Notes under the pieces: model-generated | What the model saw: the letters and a program-made list of their open reading frames with translations, nothing else | Databases searched by the model: none | Told to the model about the DNA's origin: nothing | Translations under genes and position numbers: made by a program | Shown here: one piece after another, positions 7,476 through 16,355 of the stretch | Numbering within the stretch: position 1 is the first letter of the stretch | Layout: every line of letters begins with the position of its first letter | DNA from: Rhodovulum sp. PH10 | GTDB lineage: Bacteria > Pseudomonadota > Alphaproteobacteria > Rhizobiales > Xanthobacteraceae | Assembly: GCF_000293785.1 (NCBI RefSeq) | Contig: NZ_AKZI01000090.1 | Coordinates: 1-64,000 of the forward strand | DNA: 64,000 nucleotides | Direction: 5' to 3'

Positions 7476-8693
7476 TCAGCGCGACTGCGCCAGGGGCACC
7501 ACGTTGTGCAACTTTTCAGGCCCGCTTTCAAGAAAGCGACGGAGGTTGCGGGCAGCCTGGCGAATCCGCTGCTCGTTCTCCACCAGCGCGATGCGCACGA
7601 AGCCGTCGCCGTGCTCGCCGAAGCCGAGCCCCGGCGCGACCGCCACCTCGGCCTTCTCCACCAGCATGGTGGCGAACTCGATCGAGCCCAGCGTGTCGAA
7701 CGGCTTCGGGATCGGGCACCAGGCGAACATCGACGCCTTGGGCGGCGGGACGTCCCAGCCGGCGCGGCCGAAGCTCTCCACCAGCACCTCGCGGCGGCGC
7801 TTGTAGGTCTCGCGCATCTCGTGGATGCAGTCCTCCGGCCCGTTGAGCGCGGCGGTGGCGGCGACCTGCACCGGCGTGAAGGCGCCGTAGTCGAGATAGG
7901 ACTTCACCCGCGCGAGCGCGGCGATCAGGCGCTCGTTGCCGACCGCGAAGCCCATGCGCCAGCCCGGCATCGAGAAGGTCTTGGACATCGAGGTGAACTC
8001 GACCGCGACGTCCATCGCGCCCTGAACCTGGAGGATCGAGGGCGGCGGGTTGTCGTCGAAATAGACCTCGGCATAAGCGAGGTCGGACAGCACGATCAGG
8101 TCGTGCTTCTTCGCGAACGCCACCACGTCCTTGTAGAAGTCGAGGTCGGCGACCTCGGCGGTCGGGTTCGAGGGGTAGCAGACCACCAGCGCGATCGGCT
8201 TGGGGATCGAGTGCATCACCGCCCGCTCGAGCGCATGGAAGAGGTCCGGCCCCGGCGCGCACGGCACCGAGCGGATCACGCCGCCCGCCATCAGGAAGCC
8301 GAAGGCGTGGATCGGGTAGCTCGGGTTCGGCACCAGCACCACGTCGCCCGGCGCGGTGATCGCCTGCGCCATGTTGGCAAACCCCTCCTTCGAGCCGAGG
8401 GTCGCCACCACCTGGGTGTCGGGGTTCAGCTTCACCTGGAAGCGGCGCTCGTAATAGGCGGCCTGCGCGCGGCGGAGCCCGGCGATGCCCTTGGAGGCGG
8501 AATAGCGGTCGGTGCGGGGACGGCCGACCGTCTCCTTCAGCTTCTCGACCACGTGGGCGGGAGCCGGCAGGTCCGGATTGCCCATGCCGAGATCGATGAT
8601 GTCGGCGCCGGCGTTGCGGGCCGCCGCCTTGGCGCGATTCACCTGCTCGAAAACATAGGGTGGGAGGCGCCGGATCCGGTGAAATTCTTCCAT
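7476..8693 (-). CDS. alaC: PLP-dependent alanine/diaminopimelate-type aminotransferase (AlaC-like), 405 aa
   Basis: A fold-type I class I/II aminotransferase. It begins MEEFHRIRRLPPYVFEQVNR and continues IIDLGMGNPDLPAP, LGSKEGFANM, VPNPSYPIHAFGFL, then SKTFSMPGWRMGFAVGN, whose Lys should bind PLP. These segments are close to those I recall for E. coli AlaC (YfdZ), a glutamate-pyruvate aminotransferase. Automated annotation often labels the same family LL-diaminopimelate aminotransferase. Its position upstream of hom, in the same direction, suggests a role in the aspartate-family or alanine branch. The exact amino donor is not decided by sequence. The start fits the family's N terminus. Confidence 0.88.
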   Translation of the reverse strand: MEEFHRIRRLPPYVFEQVNRAKAAARNAGADIIDLGMGNPDLPAPAHVVEKLKETVGRPRTDRYSASKGIAGLRRAQAAYYERRFQVKLNPDTQVVATLGSKEGFANMAQAITAPGDVVLVPNPSYPIHAFGFLMAGGVIRSVPCAPGPDLFHALERAVMHSIPKPIALVVCYPSNPTAEVADLDFYKDVVAFAKKHDLIVLSDLAYAEVYFDDNPPPSILQVQGAMDVAVEFTSMSKTFSMPGWRMGFAVGNERLIAALARVKSYLDYGAFTPVQVAATAALNGPEDCIHEMRETYKRRREVLVESFGRAGWDVPPPKASMFAWCPIPKPFDTLGSIEFATMLVEKAEVAVAPGLGFGEHGDGFVRIALVENEQRIRQAARNLRRFLESGPEKLHNVVPLAQSR

Positions 8694-8814
8694 GATGTCA
8701 AAAGCTCCGCTGCGACGATCGATCTCGATCGGCTCGTCCGCGGCGTTGTATCACGAGGATGGCCGGATCGGGAAACTCGAGGAATGCGCCGGGACCAAGT
8801 GAGGTCGGCCGGCG

Positions 8815-9120
8815 CTAGTCTGCGGCCGCGCCGGCCCGCCGGGCCGTCTCGGCCTTGGCGGCCGCCATCTCGGCCGCGAGCTTCTTGCGCTCCTCGTCCG
8901 TCATGACGGCGTCGCGTGCCTGCGGGAGATCGTTGACCGCCGGATACGAGGCGGTCTCGGCCGGCCGGGCCGGAACCCCCTCCGGCAGGCCACCGACCTG
9001 CTGCGGCATCTCGGACAGCACGGAGGAGCACCCCGCGAGCGCCAGCCCCAGCACGCCCGCCGCCAGCGCAGCGAGCGCGACCCGATGTCCACGACGATAT
9101 CCGGCCTGGGTTCTAGACAT
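8815..9120 (-). CDS. Small predicted lipoprotein, 101 aa
   Basis: The N terminus has basic residues, a hydrophobic segment (VALAALAAGVLGLALAGC) and a lipobox LAGC with Cys at about residue 31, so signal peptidase II cleavage and lipid anchoring are expected. The mature part is short, with a polar linker and an Ala/Lys/Glu helix near the C terminus (DEERKKLAAEMAAAKAETAR). Similar small lipoproteins of unknown role are common in Rhizobiales. It is divergent from phaC across a 113-base promoter region. No enzymatic motif is visible. Confidence 0.75.
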   Translation of the reverse strand: MSRTQAGYRRGHRVALAALAAGVLGLALAGCSSVLSEMPQQVGGLPEGVPARPAETASYPAVNDLPQARDAVMTDEERKKLAAEMAAAKAETARRAGAAAD

Positions 9121-9178
9121 CGTCGAGGGTCACCAACATCTCGAGAGGGTCGACGCAACACACGCCTTGGCGGTAGGC

Positions 9179-9207
9179 TTGGCGGTCGGTCGCCCTACCG
9201 AGATAAT
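9179..9207 (+). promoter_or_regulatory. Sigma-70-type promoter of phaC
   Basis: TTGGCG (9179-9184), a 17-base spacer and GATAAT (9202-9207) make a good -35/-10 pair. AAGGAG at 9219-9224 lies 9 bases before the ATG at 9234. The predicted leader would be only about 20 bases. Confidence 0.65.
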
Positions 9208-9233
9208 ATGACGAAACCAAGGAGCGACGCCCG

Positions 9234-11909
9234 ATGGAAACGACCGAGGGAACGCCCATGACGTCCGAATCCGCTCCTGCGACCGCTGCCGAGAGGCGGC
9301 CCGACGAGATCCTGCCGGAGGAGATGTCGCCGGAGGAGACGCTATCCGACGAGACGCTGCCGGAGGAGACGCTGCCGGAGCACGCGTCGGCAGAGCCGTC
9401 GCCGGCAGACGAGACGCTGCCCGAGAACGAGTTCGTGGTCGCCCACGCCGCGGCGTCGGCCGACGAGCCCGGGTTTTCGGCCGACCACTCGCCCGAGCCG
9501 CTGCCCGAGCCCGAGCCGGCGACCGCCTGGGCCGGCAACGGCGCCACCCCGCCGCCCGGCGCGGAAGCCATGGCAGACGCGGAAGCCGCGGCGGATGCGG
9601 AAGCCGTGGCGGAGCCCGCGCCGCCGCCCGGCGAGCCGCGCCCGGAGCCCGCCGCGGCGGCCGACCAGGTCGCCGGCGAGGATGCCGCGCCGCCGGACAC
9701 GATGGTGCGCGCCGAGCCGCCCCTCGACGCCCCCACCGGTGCGGCCGGACACGATGTGGCCGGACACGAAACGGCTTCCGGCGAAGCCGCCAAGGAAGCA
9801 GCCGGCGACGCCGGCCGCGAGACCGTGCTCGCCGAGCGCGTCGCCGCGCCGATCCCGCCGATCCCGCCGATGGCCCCCGCCGAGGCGGTGCCGGCCGCCA
9901 CGCCGGCCGAGCAGGCCGCCGCCGAGCTGAAGGCCGCGCAGACCAAGGGCAAGCCCTCGAAGGCCGAAGCCCCGAAAGCCGAAGCTCCGAAGGCCGCGCC
10001 CGCCAAGGCAGAGCCCGCCAAGGCCGAAGCTCCGAAGCGTGAGCCGTCCGAAGCACCGGCCAAAAAGGCCGAAAAAGCCGGGGCGGCGAAACCCGCCGCC
10101 GCCGCCGGCGACGGCCAGGCCGAGACGCCGCACGTCGACATCGAGAAGCTCGCCACCAATGTCGCTCGCATGATGGAGCAAGGCGGGCGGGCGCTCGCCG
10201 CGTACCTGAAGCCGCGCGAGGAAGGAAAGATCCACGACGAGCCGCCGCAGCAGGTGGTCGACGTGGTGACCACCTTCGGCAAGGTGATGGACTATTGGCT
10301 GCGCGACACCCGTCGCACCATCGAGCTGCAGACCAATATCGGCCACGCTTATCTCGATCTGTGGTCCAACACGATGCGCCGGATGGCCGGCGAGCCCTCG
10401 CCGCCGCTGGTGACGCCCGACCCGCGCGACCGCCGCTTCTCCGACCCGGAATGGACGTCGAACCAGTATTTCGACTTCCTCAAGCAGGCGTATCTGCTCA
10501 CCAGCAAGCTCGCCAATCACATGGTGGAGGACGCCGACGGGCTCGACCCGATCACCCGGCGCAAGGCGGATTTTTACGTCAAGCAGTTCATCAACGCGCT
10601 CGCCCCGTCGAACTTCGTTCTGACGAACCCGGAGCTGTTGCGCCTGACGCTGCAGTCGAACGCCGAGAACCTCGTGCGCGGCATGAAGATGCTGGCCGAG
10701 GACATCGAGGCGGGGCACGGCGAGCTGAAGATCCGCCAGTCCGACAACTCGCAGTTCGAGGTCGGCCGCAATCTGGCGATCACGCCGGGCAAGGTCGTCT
10801 ATCAGAACGAGCTGATGCAGCTGATCCAGTACACGCCGACCACCGAGCGCGTGCTGAAGCTGCCGCTGCTGATCGTGCCGCCGTGGATCAACAAATATTA
10901 CATCCTCGACCTCAACCCGCAGAAGTCGTTCATCAAGTACTGCGTCGACAACGGCGTCACGGTGTTCACGATCTCCTGGGTCAATCCGGACGAGCACCTC
11001 GCCAAGAAGGGGTTCGGCGACTACATGAAGCAGGGGCCGCTGGAGGCGCTGGAGATCGTCTCGAAGATCACCGGCGAGAAGAACGTCCACACGCTCGGCT
11101 ACTGCGTCGGCGGCACCATGCTCGCGGTGACGATGGCCTATCTCTCGGCGCGGAGCACGGCCGAGCAGATCCGCTCGGCCACCATGTTCACCGCCCAGGT
11201 CGATTTCGAGCGCGGCGGGGACCTGAAGCTGTTCACCTCCGACGAGCACCAGATCGAGGCGATCGAGCGGCGGATGTCGGAGATCGGCTATCTCGAGGGC
11301 GAGAAGATGGCCATGATCTTCAACTTCCTGCGCTCGAACGATCTGGTGTGGCCCTACATCATCTCCAACTATCTGAAGGGCGAGCAGCCGTTCCCGTTCG
11401 ACCTGCTCTACTGGAACTCCGATTCCACGCGGATGCCGGCGGCGAACCACTCCTACTATCTGCGCAACTGTTATCTCGACAACACCCTGAGCAAGGGGGA
11501 GATGGAGATCGAGGGCTACACGCTGCACCTCGAGGACATCGCGGTGCCGATCTACACGGTGGCGACCCGCGAGGACCACATCGCGCCGGCCGACTCCGTG
11601 CTGGTGGGGGCGCAGATGTTCGGTGGCCCGGTCGAGCTGGTGGTCGCCGGCTCCGGCCACATCGCCGGCATCATCAATCCGCCGGCCGGCAAGAAGTATC
11701 AGTACTGGACCGGCCCGCGCCCCGAGGGCGACAGCGCCGAAGCGTGGATCGCGAAAGCGACCGAGCATCCGGGCTCGTGGTGGCCGCACTGGCTCGAATG
11801 GCTGCGCGCCTTCGACCCGAGCGAGGTGCCGGCCCGCGTGCCGGGCAGCCACCCGGACTTCCCGGCGCTCGAGGACGCCCCCGGCGCCTACGTCAAGGTG
11901 CGCGCCTGA
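9234..11909 (+). CDS. phaC: Class I poly(3-hydroxyalkanoate) synthase PhaC with long N-terminal extension, 891 aa
   Basis: Polymerises (R)-3-hydroxyacyl-CoA into PHA on granules. The catalytic core starts near residue 302 (IEKLATNVARMMEQGGRAL) and is of normal class I length (about 590 aa). The lipase-like box GYCVGG holds the nucleophile Cys624; Asp781 (TREDHIAP) and His809 (GSGHIAG) complete the triad. Residues 1-300 are unusual. First comes an acidic Glu/Pro/Leu repeat region (EETLPEETLPE), then an Ala/Pro/Glu-rich linker, then Lys/Ala/Pro repeats (KAEAPKAEAPKAAPAKAEPA) like the tails of PhaF or histone H1-like proteins. The start is supported by AAGGAG and a promoter just upstream; an in-frame ATG at 9258 is a weaker alternative. 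No phaA, phaB, phaR or phasin gene is adjacent. Confidence 0.96.
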   Translation: METTEGTPMTSESAPATAAERRPDEILPEEMSPEETLSDETLPEETLPEHASAEPSPADETLPENEFVVAHAAASADEPGFSADHSPEPLPEPEPATAWAGNGATPPPGAEAMADAEAAADAEAVAEPAPPPGEPRPEPAAAADQVAGEDAAPPDTMVRAEPPLDAPTGAAGHDVAGHETASGEAAKEAAGDAGRETVLAERVAAPIPPIPPMAPAEAVPAATPAEQAAAELKAAQTKGKPSKAEAPKAEAPKAAPAKAEPAKAEAPKREPSEAPAKKAEKAGAAKPAAAAGDGQAETPHVDIEKLATNVARMMEQGGRALAAYLKPREEGKIHDEPPQQVVDVVTTFGKVMDYWLRDTRRTIELQTNIGHAYLDLWSNTMRRMAGEPSPPLVTPDPRDRRFSDPEWTSNQYFDFLKQAYLLTSKLANHMVEDADGLDPITRRKADFYVKQFINALAPSNFVLTNPELLRLTLQSNAENLVRGMKMLAEDIEAGHGELKIRQSDNSQFEVGRNLAITPGKVVYQNELMQLIQYTPTTERVLKLPLLIVPPWINKYYILDLNPQKSFIKYCVDNGVTVFTISWVNPDEHLAKKGFGDYMKQGPLEALEIVSKITGEKNVHTLGYCVGGTMLAVTMAYLSARSTAEQIRSATMFTAQVDFERGGDLKLFTSDEHQIEAIERRMSEIGYLEGEKMAMIFNFLRSNDLVWPYIISNYLKGEQPFPFDLLYWNSDSTRMPAANHSYYLRNCYLDNTLSKGEMEIEGYTLHLEDIAVPIYTVATREDHIAPADSVLVGAQMFGGPVELVVAGSGHIAGIINPPAGKKYQYWTGPRPEGDSAEAWIAKATEHPGSWWPHWLEWLRAFDPSEVPARVPGSHPDFPALEDAPGAYVKVRA

Positions 11910-11969
11910 CCCGCGTCGGCGCTCGCGCCGGCGCTTTCGTCGGCCGGCGACGACCGGCCTTCCGGCCCG

Positions 11970-11995
11970 GAGGCGGCATCCGCGGATGCCGCCTC
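11970..11995. other. 26-base perfect palindrome downstream of phaC
   Basis: GAGGCGGCATCC and its exact reverse complement meet around a CGCG-centred core in the 248-base spacer between phaC and the CBS-BON gene. No T-run follows, so intrinsic termination is doubtful; an mRNA 3'-end stabiliser or a protein site is possible. Directly after it the sequence GTTTGCCGATCACG is repeated twice in tandem (about 11999-12027). Confidence 0.55.
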
Positions 11996-12157
11996 GTGCG
12001 TTTGCCGATCACGTTTGCCGATCACGTTCCCGCCGGCGACCCTGCTTTTTGCGCCCGGTCAATGCACCTGCCCGCGCGGCGCGGAGGGTGAATTCGGCTC
12101 TCCCCGCCCCGGCCTCCGCCGGTCGCCACGCTCATCGGAGAGCCGGGAGTTACGAGC

Positions 12158-12880
12158 ATGAAAGCCTCCGACATCATGACGACCGATGTCGTCACGGCGG
12201 CTCCCACGGATACCGTGCACGACGTCGCCAAGAAGCTTCTGGAGCACCGCATCGGCGGGCTGCCGGTGGTCGACGAGCGCTCGCACGTGGTCGGCATGAT
12301 CGGCGAGAACGACCTTCTGCGCCGCGCCGAGACCGGCACCGACCACACCCGCTCCGGCTGGCTGCAGTTCCTGCTCGGGCACGAGGTGCTCGCCGCCGAG
12401 TTCGTCAAGGAGCACGGCCGCCGGGTGTCCGACGTGATGTCGGTGGAGGTCGCCACCGCGACCCCCGACACGCCGGTCGGCGAGATCGCCCGCCTGCTGG
12501 AGCGCCACCGCGTCACTCGCGTGCCGATCGTCGATGCCAGCTACCGGCTGGTCGGCATCGTCACCTGCGCCGACCTCGTGCGCATGCTGGCCGCCGAGAC
12601 CGAGCCCGCGCCGGGCGAGCTCGCGCCGGACGAGCCCGCGGCGCGCGCCGGCAACGACGCCGAGCTGCGCAAGGCGATCCTGAAGCGGCTCGAGGCCGAG
12701 CCGTGGATCTCGATCGGCTCGGTCGACGTGACGGTGGTCGACGGCACCGCGGACGTCTGGGGCATGGTCGACTCGGTCTGCGAGAAGCGCGCCGCCCGCG
12801 TCGCCGTCGAGACGACGCCCGGCGTCAAGGCCGTGCACGACGACAGCCTGGCGATCCGTCCGGCGGTCATCGGCGCCTGA
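12158..12880 (+). CDS. CBS-CBS-BON domain protein, 240 aa
   Basis: Two CBS motifs form a Bateman module. CBS1 covers about residues 7-60 (DIMTTDVVTAAPTDTVHDVA, GGLPVVDERSHVVGMIGEND) and CBS2 about residues 90-146 (VSDVMSVEVATATPDTPVGE, RVPIVDASYRLVGIVTCADL). A BON domain fills residues 165-235 (LRKAILKRLEAEPWISIGSV, ending TPGVKAVHDDSLAI). Bateman modules sense adenine nucleotides or similar ligands, and BON domains bind lipids or membranes; in this combination, common in Rhizobiales, the role is unknown. There is no signal peptide. It is a monocistronic gene ending at a strong bidirectional terminator. Confidence 0.9.
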   Translation: MKASDIMTTDVVTAAPTDTVHDVAKKLLEHRIGGLPVVDERSHVVGMIGENDLLRRAETGTDHTRSGWLQFLLGHEVLAAEFVKEHGRRVSDVMSVEVATATPDTPVGEIARLLERHRVTRVPIVDASYRLVGIVTCADLVRMLAAETEPAPGELAPDEPAARAGNDAELRKAILKRLEAEPWISIGSVDVTVVDGTADVWGMVDSVCEKRAARVAVETTPGVKAVHDDSLAIRPAVIGA

Positions 12881-12965
12881 TCGTCTCGGTCTCCGGCCGG
12901 GCGCGGCAACGTTCTCCTCCGTCACCCCGCCCGGCCGTCGGAGGGCGCAGAAGAAGCAACAAAAA

Positions 12966-12997
12966 GCCGGTCCCGGAGGCGTTTTTCCGGGACCGGC
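12966..12997. terminator. Bidirectional rho-independent terminator
   Basis: A perfect 12-bp stem GCCGGTCCCGGA / TCCGGGACCGGC (12966-12977 with 12986-12997). On the minus strand it is followed by TTTTTGTTG, ending the signalling operon that stops at 13157. On the plus strand ATTCTTT follows, suiting the CBS-BON gene. Confidence 0.85.
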
Positions 12998-13156
12998 CGC
13001 ATTCTTTCCGTGCTCTTCCGGGAGCCGCACAGGCCGCGTCCGTCGAAAAAAGCGAATGCCGACCTTTTTGCGAACGCCGGCAGACCGGCGCGGCCGTGCC
13101 GAGCGTCGCCCCGTCACGCCACCCGCTGTCGCCCCGCTGGCGTCACCCCACTGGCA

Positions 13157-14194
13157 TCACGCCGCGAATTCGAGGCTCACGCGGCAGCCCTTGCCGCACC
13201 CGTAGGTCACCTCGGTGCCGAGATTGCGCGCCATCGCGCCGACGATGCGGGTGCCCATGCCGGTGCCCTGGGCCGGCCCCTCACCCATCCAGCCGATGCC
13301 GTCGTCGGCCACCTCGAGCCGCACCCGCCCGTCGCCCGCCGTATGGAAGCCGACCCGGATCTCGCCGGCCGCGGCGTTCGGATAGGCGTATTTGAAGGCG
13401 TTGGTGACGAGCTCGGTCACCACCACCCCGATCGACACCACCTTGTCGGTCGGCACCCGGAGCGGATCGGCCGACAGCTTGATGGTCGAGGCGAGGCCGG
13501 ACGCCTTCATGGTCGCCTCGAGATCGGCGAGCAGGCTCGCGAGATATTCCGAGACCTCGACCGAGCGGACGTCGTCGGAGGTGTAGAGCCGGCGATGCAC
13601 CCCGGCGATCGCCAGGATGCGCGCCTGGGTTTCGCGCAGCGCGTCCTGGGCGGCCGGATCGGCGATCGCCTTGAGCTGCATGTGGACGAGCGCCGACACC
13701 AACGCGAGGCTGTTGGCGACCCGGTGATTGACCTCGTGCAGCAGAACCTCGGCGCGGTCGCGCGCCTCGCGCACCTCGCGCTCGGCCCGGTCGCGCTCGC
13801 GGGCGAGCCGCGCCTTCTCGATCGCCTGGTCGATCGCGGTGACCAGAAGCTCGAGGAACTCCTCGCCGACCCCCTTGGAGACGTAGTCGGCCGCCCCCGC
13901 CTTGAGCGCCGCCACCGCGACCGCCGGCTCGCCGGAGGCGGTGACGTAGACCACCGGCGGCGGGTCGGTCCGCTGCCGCAGCGCCTGCAGGAAATCGAGC
14001 CCGGTGCCGGTCGGCAGGAAATGGTCGAGCACGATCGCCTCGATGCCCCCGGCATCGAGCCGCGCGAACCCTTCCTCGCTGGTCGCGGCGCGCTCGACCG
14101 CATAGCCGCGGCGGCCGAGCGCCCGCTGCAGCAGGCGAGCGAGCCCCGGATCGTCGTCGATGTGCAGGATCGCGACCGGAGGACGTGTCGACAT
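13157..14194 (-). CDS. Receiver-HisKA_2 hybrid histidine kinase, 345 aa
   Basis: An N-terminal CheY-like receiver (residues 1-125: AILHIDDDPGLARLL, phospho-acceptor Asp57 in IVLDHFLP, TASGEP, Lys in YVSKGVG) is joined by a coiled helix to a HisKA_2 / HWE-like kinase. The phosphorylated His is probably His153 in LLHEVNHRVANSLALVSAL. The ATP lid follows as VVVTELVTNAFKYAYPN and VADDGIGW, and TGMGTRIV replaces the usual G2 box. The receiver likely takes phosphate from the upstream kinase/receiver pair. It is the third gene of an operon, five bases after the single receiver. There is no membrane segment, so it is cytoplasmic. Output targets are not encoded nearby. Confidence 0.93.
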   Translation of the reverse strand: MSTRPPVAILHIDDDPGLARLLQRALGRRGYAVERAATSEEGFARLDAGGIEAIVLDHFLPTGTGLDFLQALRQRTDPPPVVYVTASGEPAVAVAALKAGAADYVSKGVGEEFLELLVTAIDQAIEKARLARERDRAEREVREARDRAEVLLHEVNHRVANSLALVSALVHMQLKAIADPAAQDALRETQARILAIAGVHRRLYTSDDVRSVEVSEYLASLLADLEATMKASGLASTIKLSADPLRVPTDKVVSIGVVVTELVTNAFKYAYPNAAAGEIRVGFHTAGDGRVRLEVADDGIGWMGEGPAQGTGMGTRIVGAMARNLGTEVTYGCGKGCRVSLEFAA

Positions 14195-14199
14195 GGGCG

Positions 14200-14646
14200 T
14201 CAGTCGGCCTCGGGGACCTGCATCACCGCGAAGAACAGACCGAGCTGACGGATCGCGTTGGCGAAGTTCTCGTAGTTGACGGGTTTCGTGATGTAGACGT
14301 TGGCGCCGAGATCGTAGCAGCGCTGAATTTCGCGGGCGTCGTCGGTGGTGGTCAGCACCACCACCGGCGAGCGCTTGGTGTGCTGGTTCAGCTTCAGCTT
14401 CTCGAGGATGTCGATGCCGGTCATGTCCGGCAGATTGAGGTCGAGCAGAATCAGCAGCTGACGCCCCGACGACACCTCGCCCGACCCGTCCGGCCCGAGC
14501 AGGAAGGCGAGCGCCTCGGTGCCGTTGGCGAACGGCAGAATCTCGTTGCTGACCCCGGCGCGCCGGATGTTCTTCTCGATGAGGCGGGCGTGCCCCTCAT
14601 CGTCCTCGATCATCACGATCTGGACCGGCCTGGCGTTTCGGTTCAC
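14200..14646 (-). CDS. Single-domain response regulator (CheY/Rcp1-like), 148 aa
   Basis: A stand-alone receiver with no output domain: VQIVMIEDDEGHARLIEKNI, phospho-acceptor Asp69 in LLILLDLNLPDMTG, VVVLTTTDD, and Lys in VYITKPVNYENFANAI. A 15-residue loop before the Asp strand and the closing IRQLGLFF are typical of Rcp1-type receivers paired with phytochrome- or CHASE3-type kinases. The GTG at 14646 gives a correct N terminus (MNRNARPVQ); the longer open frame upstream is shadow from the kinase gene. It overlaps the 3' end of that kinase by 50 bases, so translation is coupled. It probably shuttles phosphate between the two kinases. Confidence 0.92.
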   Translation of the reverse strand: MNRNARPVQIVMIEDDEGHARLIEKNIRRAGVSNEILPFANGTEALAFLLGPDGSGEVSSGRQLLILLDLNLPDMTGIDILEKLKLNQHTKRSPVVVLTTTDDAREIQRCYDLGANVYITKPVNYENFANAIRQLGLFFAVMQVPEAD

Positions 14647-16135
14647 GGTTCTCTGCTCCGATGAGCTTGCGCAGGTTGCGCGGGAGGACGATTCGCATGG
14701 TCGTGCCCTCGTCGAGCGCGGAGACCAGCGTGATCTCGCCGCCGAGGTTCCGGACCATGGCACGGACATGGGCGAGGCCGATGCCCTCGCCCGGCTGATC
14801 CTGGGCCCCCGAGCGGCGGAACAGGTCGAACACCCGCTCGTGGTCCTGGGGCGCGATGCCCCGCCCGTTGTCCGACACCTCGACGACGACCCGCTGGGCC
14901 GGCTCCTGGCGGGTGCGGAGCGTGATCTCCAGCGGCCGCACCGGATGGCGGTACTTCACCGCATTGTCGAGGAGGTTGCCGAAAATCTGCTCGAGCGCCA
15001 GCCGGTCGGACACCATCGGCGGCGCCACGCCCTCGATCGTCACCTCGCCGCCCGCCTCCGCCACCTGGTGCTGGACGTTGGCGACCGCCGTCTCGAGCAG
15101 CTGGCGCAGATCGATCGGCTCCGGCTTCAGGGTCCGCCGGCCTTCCCGCGAAAGCTTGAGGATGGCGTTGATCAGCCCGTCCATCTTGCGGGTGGAGGAG
15201 CGGATGAAGCCGATCGCCTCCGGCGCGTCCTCCACCGCCGCGACCTTGGCGTCGGCGGTGGCGACGTCGTCGCCGCCCTCCACCGTCTCCATGTAGTCGC
15301 GAATGGTGGCGAGGCTGGTCTCCAGCTCGCTGGTGAAGCCCATGATGTTGACGAGCGGCGCCCGCAGATCGTGGGTGACGATGTAGGCGAAGCGCTGGAT
15401 CTCCTCGTTGGCGCGGCCGAGCTCGGCGGTGCGCTCGGCGACCCGCTCCTCGAGGCCGGCATTGAGCACCTCGACCTCGCGCTGGGCGGTGACGAGCTGG
15501 CGCGTGTAGGCGACGATCGCCCAGGCGGCGCCGGCCACCACCACCACGATCACCAGCGCACCGAGAAGGGTCGTCCAGAACAGCGCCGTGATGGTCTTCT
15601 GCTGGTCGGAGACGTGGGTGTAGATGCGCTGCTCGGTCGCGTCGATCAGCTGATCGAACAGGTCGCGGGCCTCGTCCATCAGCTCCCGGCCGCGCCCGGT
15701 GCGCACCATCGCCAGCGCCTCGTCGCGCCGGCCGGCGCGGTACAGCGCGACCGTCTGCTGCATCTCGGCGACCTTGGCGGCGACCAACTCGGCCAGCTGG
15801 TCGAACGGCCGGCCGCGGTCGGGATCGCCGGCGAGCATGCGGCGGATGTCGACGACCCGAGTGGCGATCCGGCCGGTCGCCTCGTCGTAGGGCGCGAGAT
15901 AGTCCTCGTCGCCGGTCAGCATGTAGCCGCGCTGGCCGGTCTCGGCGTCCTGCATCAGGCTGCGCAGGTCCACCAGGGCGGCGCGCTGCTGGCGCACCTG
16001 GATCGACAGCTCGGTGTAGGTCTGGGTCTCGCCGACCAGCCACACCGTCGTCGCCACGATGGCGAGAAGCGCCGCGAGGCCGACGATGAACGCCGCGGCA
16101 GTGGTCCGGATCAGGGCGATTTTCGATAGCGGCAT
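14597..16135 (-). CDS. CHASE3-domain membrane sensor histidine kinase, 512 aa
   Basis: The first membrane helix is at about residues 12-34 (AAAFIVGLAALLAIVATTVW). A CHASE3 extracytoplasmic sensor covers about 36-182 (marked by LRSLMQDAETGQRGYMLTGD and YLAPYDEA), and the second helix is at about 186-208. A coiled coil (LEERVAERTAELGRANEEIQ) leads to the dimerisation/phosphoacceptor box with His255 in FAYIVTHDLRAPLVNIMGF. The HATPase domain has the N box (FGNLLDNAVKYRHP), G1 (VSDNGRGI), F box (VFDLFRRSG) and G2 (GEGIGLAHVRAM). The start MPLSKIALIRTT (ATG 16135) puts the first helix in place; the upstream extension is Arg/Pro-rich and unlikely. It heads a three-gene signalling operon. The signal is unknown. 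Confidence 0.94.
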   Translation of the reverse strand: MPLSKIALIRTTAAAFIVGLAALLAIVATTVWLVGETQTYTELSIQVRQQRAALVDLRSLMQDAETGQRGYMLTGDEDYLAPYDEATGRIATRVVDIRRMLAGDPDRGRPFDQLAELVAAKVAEMQQTVALYRAGRRDEALAMVRTGRGRELMDEARDLFDQLIDATEQRIYTHVSDQQKTITALFWTTLLGALVIVVVVAGAAWAIVAYTRQLVTAQREVEVLNAGLEERVAERTAELGRANEEIQRFAYIVTHDLRAPLVNIMGFTSELETSLATIRDYMETVEGGDDVATADAKVAAVEDAPEAIGFIRSSTRKMDGLINAILKLSREGRRTLKPEPIDLRQLLETAVANVQHQVAEAGGEVTIEGVAPPMVSDRLALEQIFGNLLDNAVKYRHPVRPLEITLRTRQEPAQRVVVEVSDNGRGIAPQDHERVFDLFRRSGAQDQPGEGIGLAHVRAMVRNLGGEITLVSALDEGTTMRIVLPRNLRKLIGAENREPKRQAGPDRDDRGR

Positions 16136-16355
16136 TACGCGGGTACGGGTGCGGCAGGGGTTCTCATGCGCCACATATGATCGAGTTTTGCGCGATCGTA
16201 CAGCCCACCCCCGCGGCTGTTCACCGGCACGGGCGCACCTCCGGGCCGACAAAGGCGGCCGAGCGGTAACCCGCGGCCGGCCGTTGCGCGGTTCGCGCAG
16301 GCGCCATGGTCCGTCCGCTTTCGGTGGCGGAAGAGGCGCCGTTGCCCGCAGAACG

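Noticed and set aside
4620-8906. Very long open frame on the plus strand opposite glpX, hom and alaC
   Set aside because: It is the mirror of high-GC codon bias in the real minus-strand genes. The translation is Arg/Gly/His-rich with no domain, and the three opposite genes are unmistakable.
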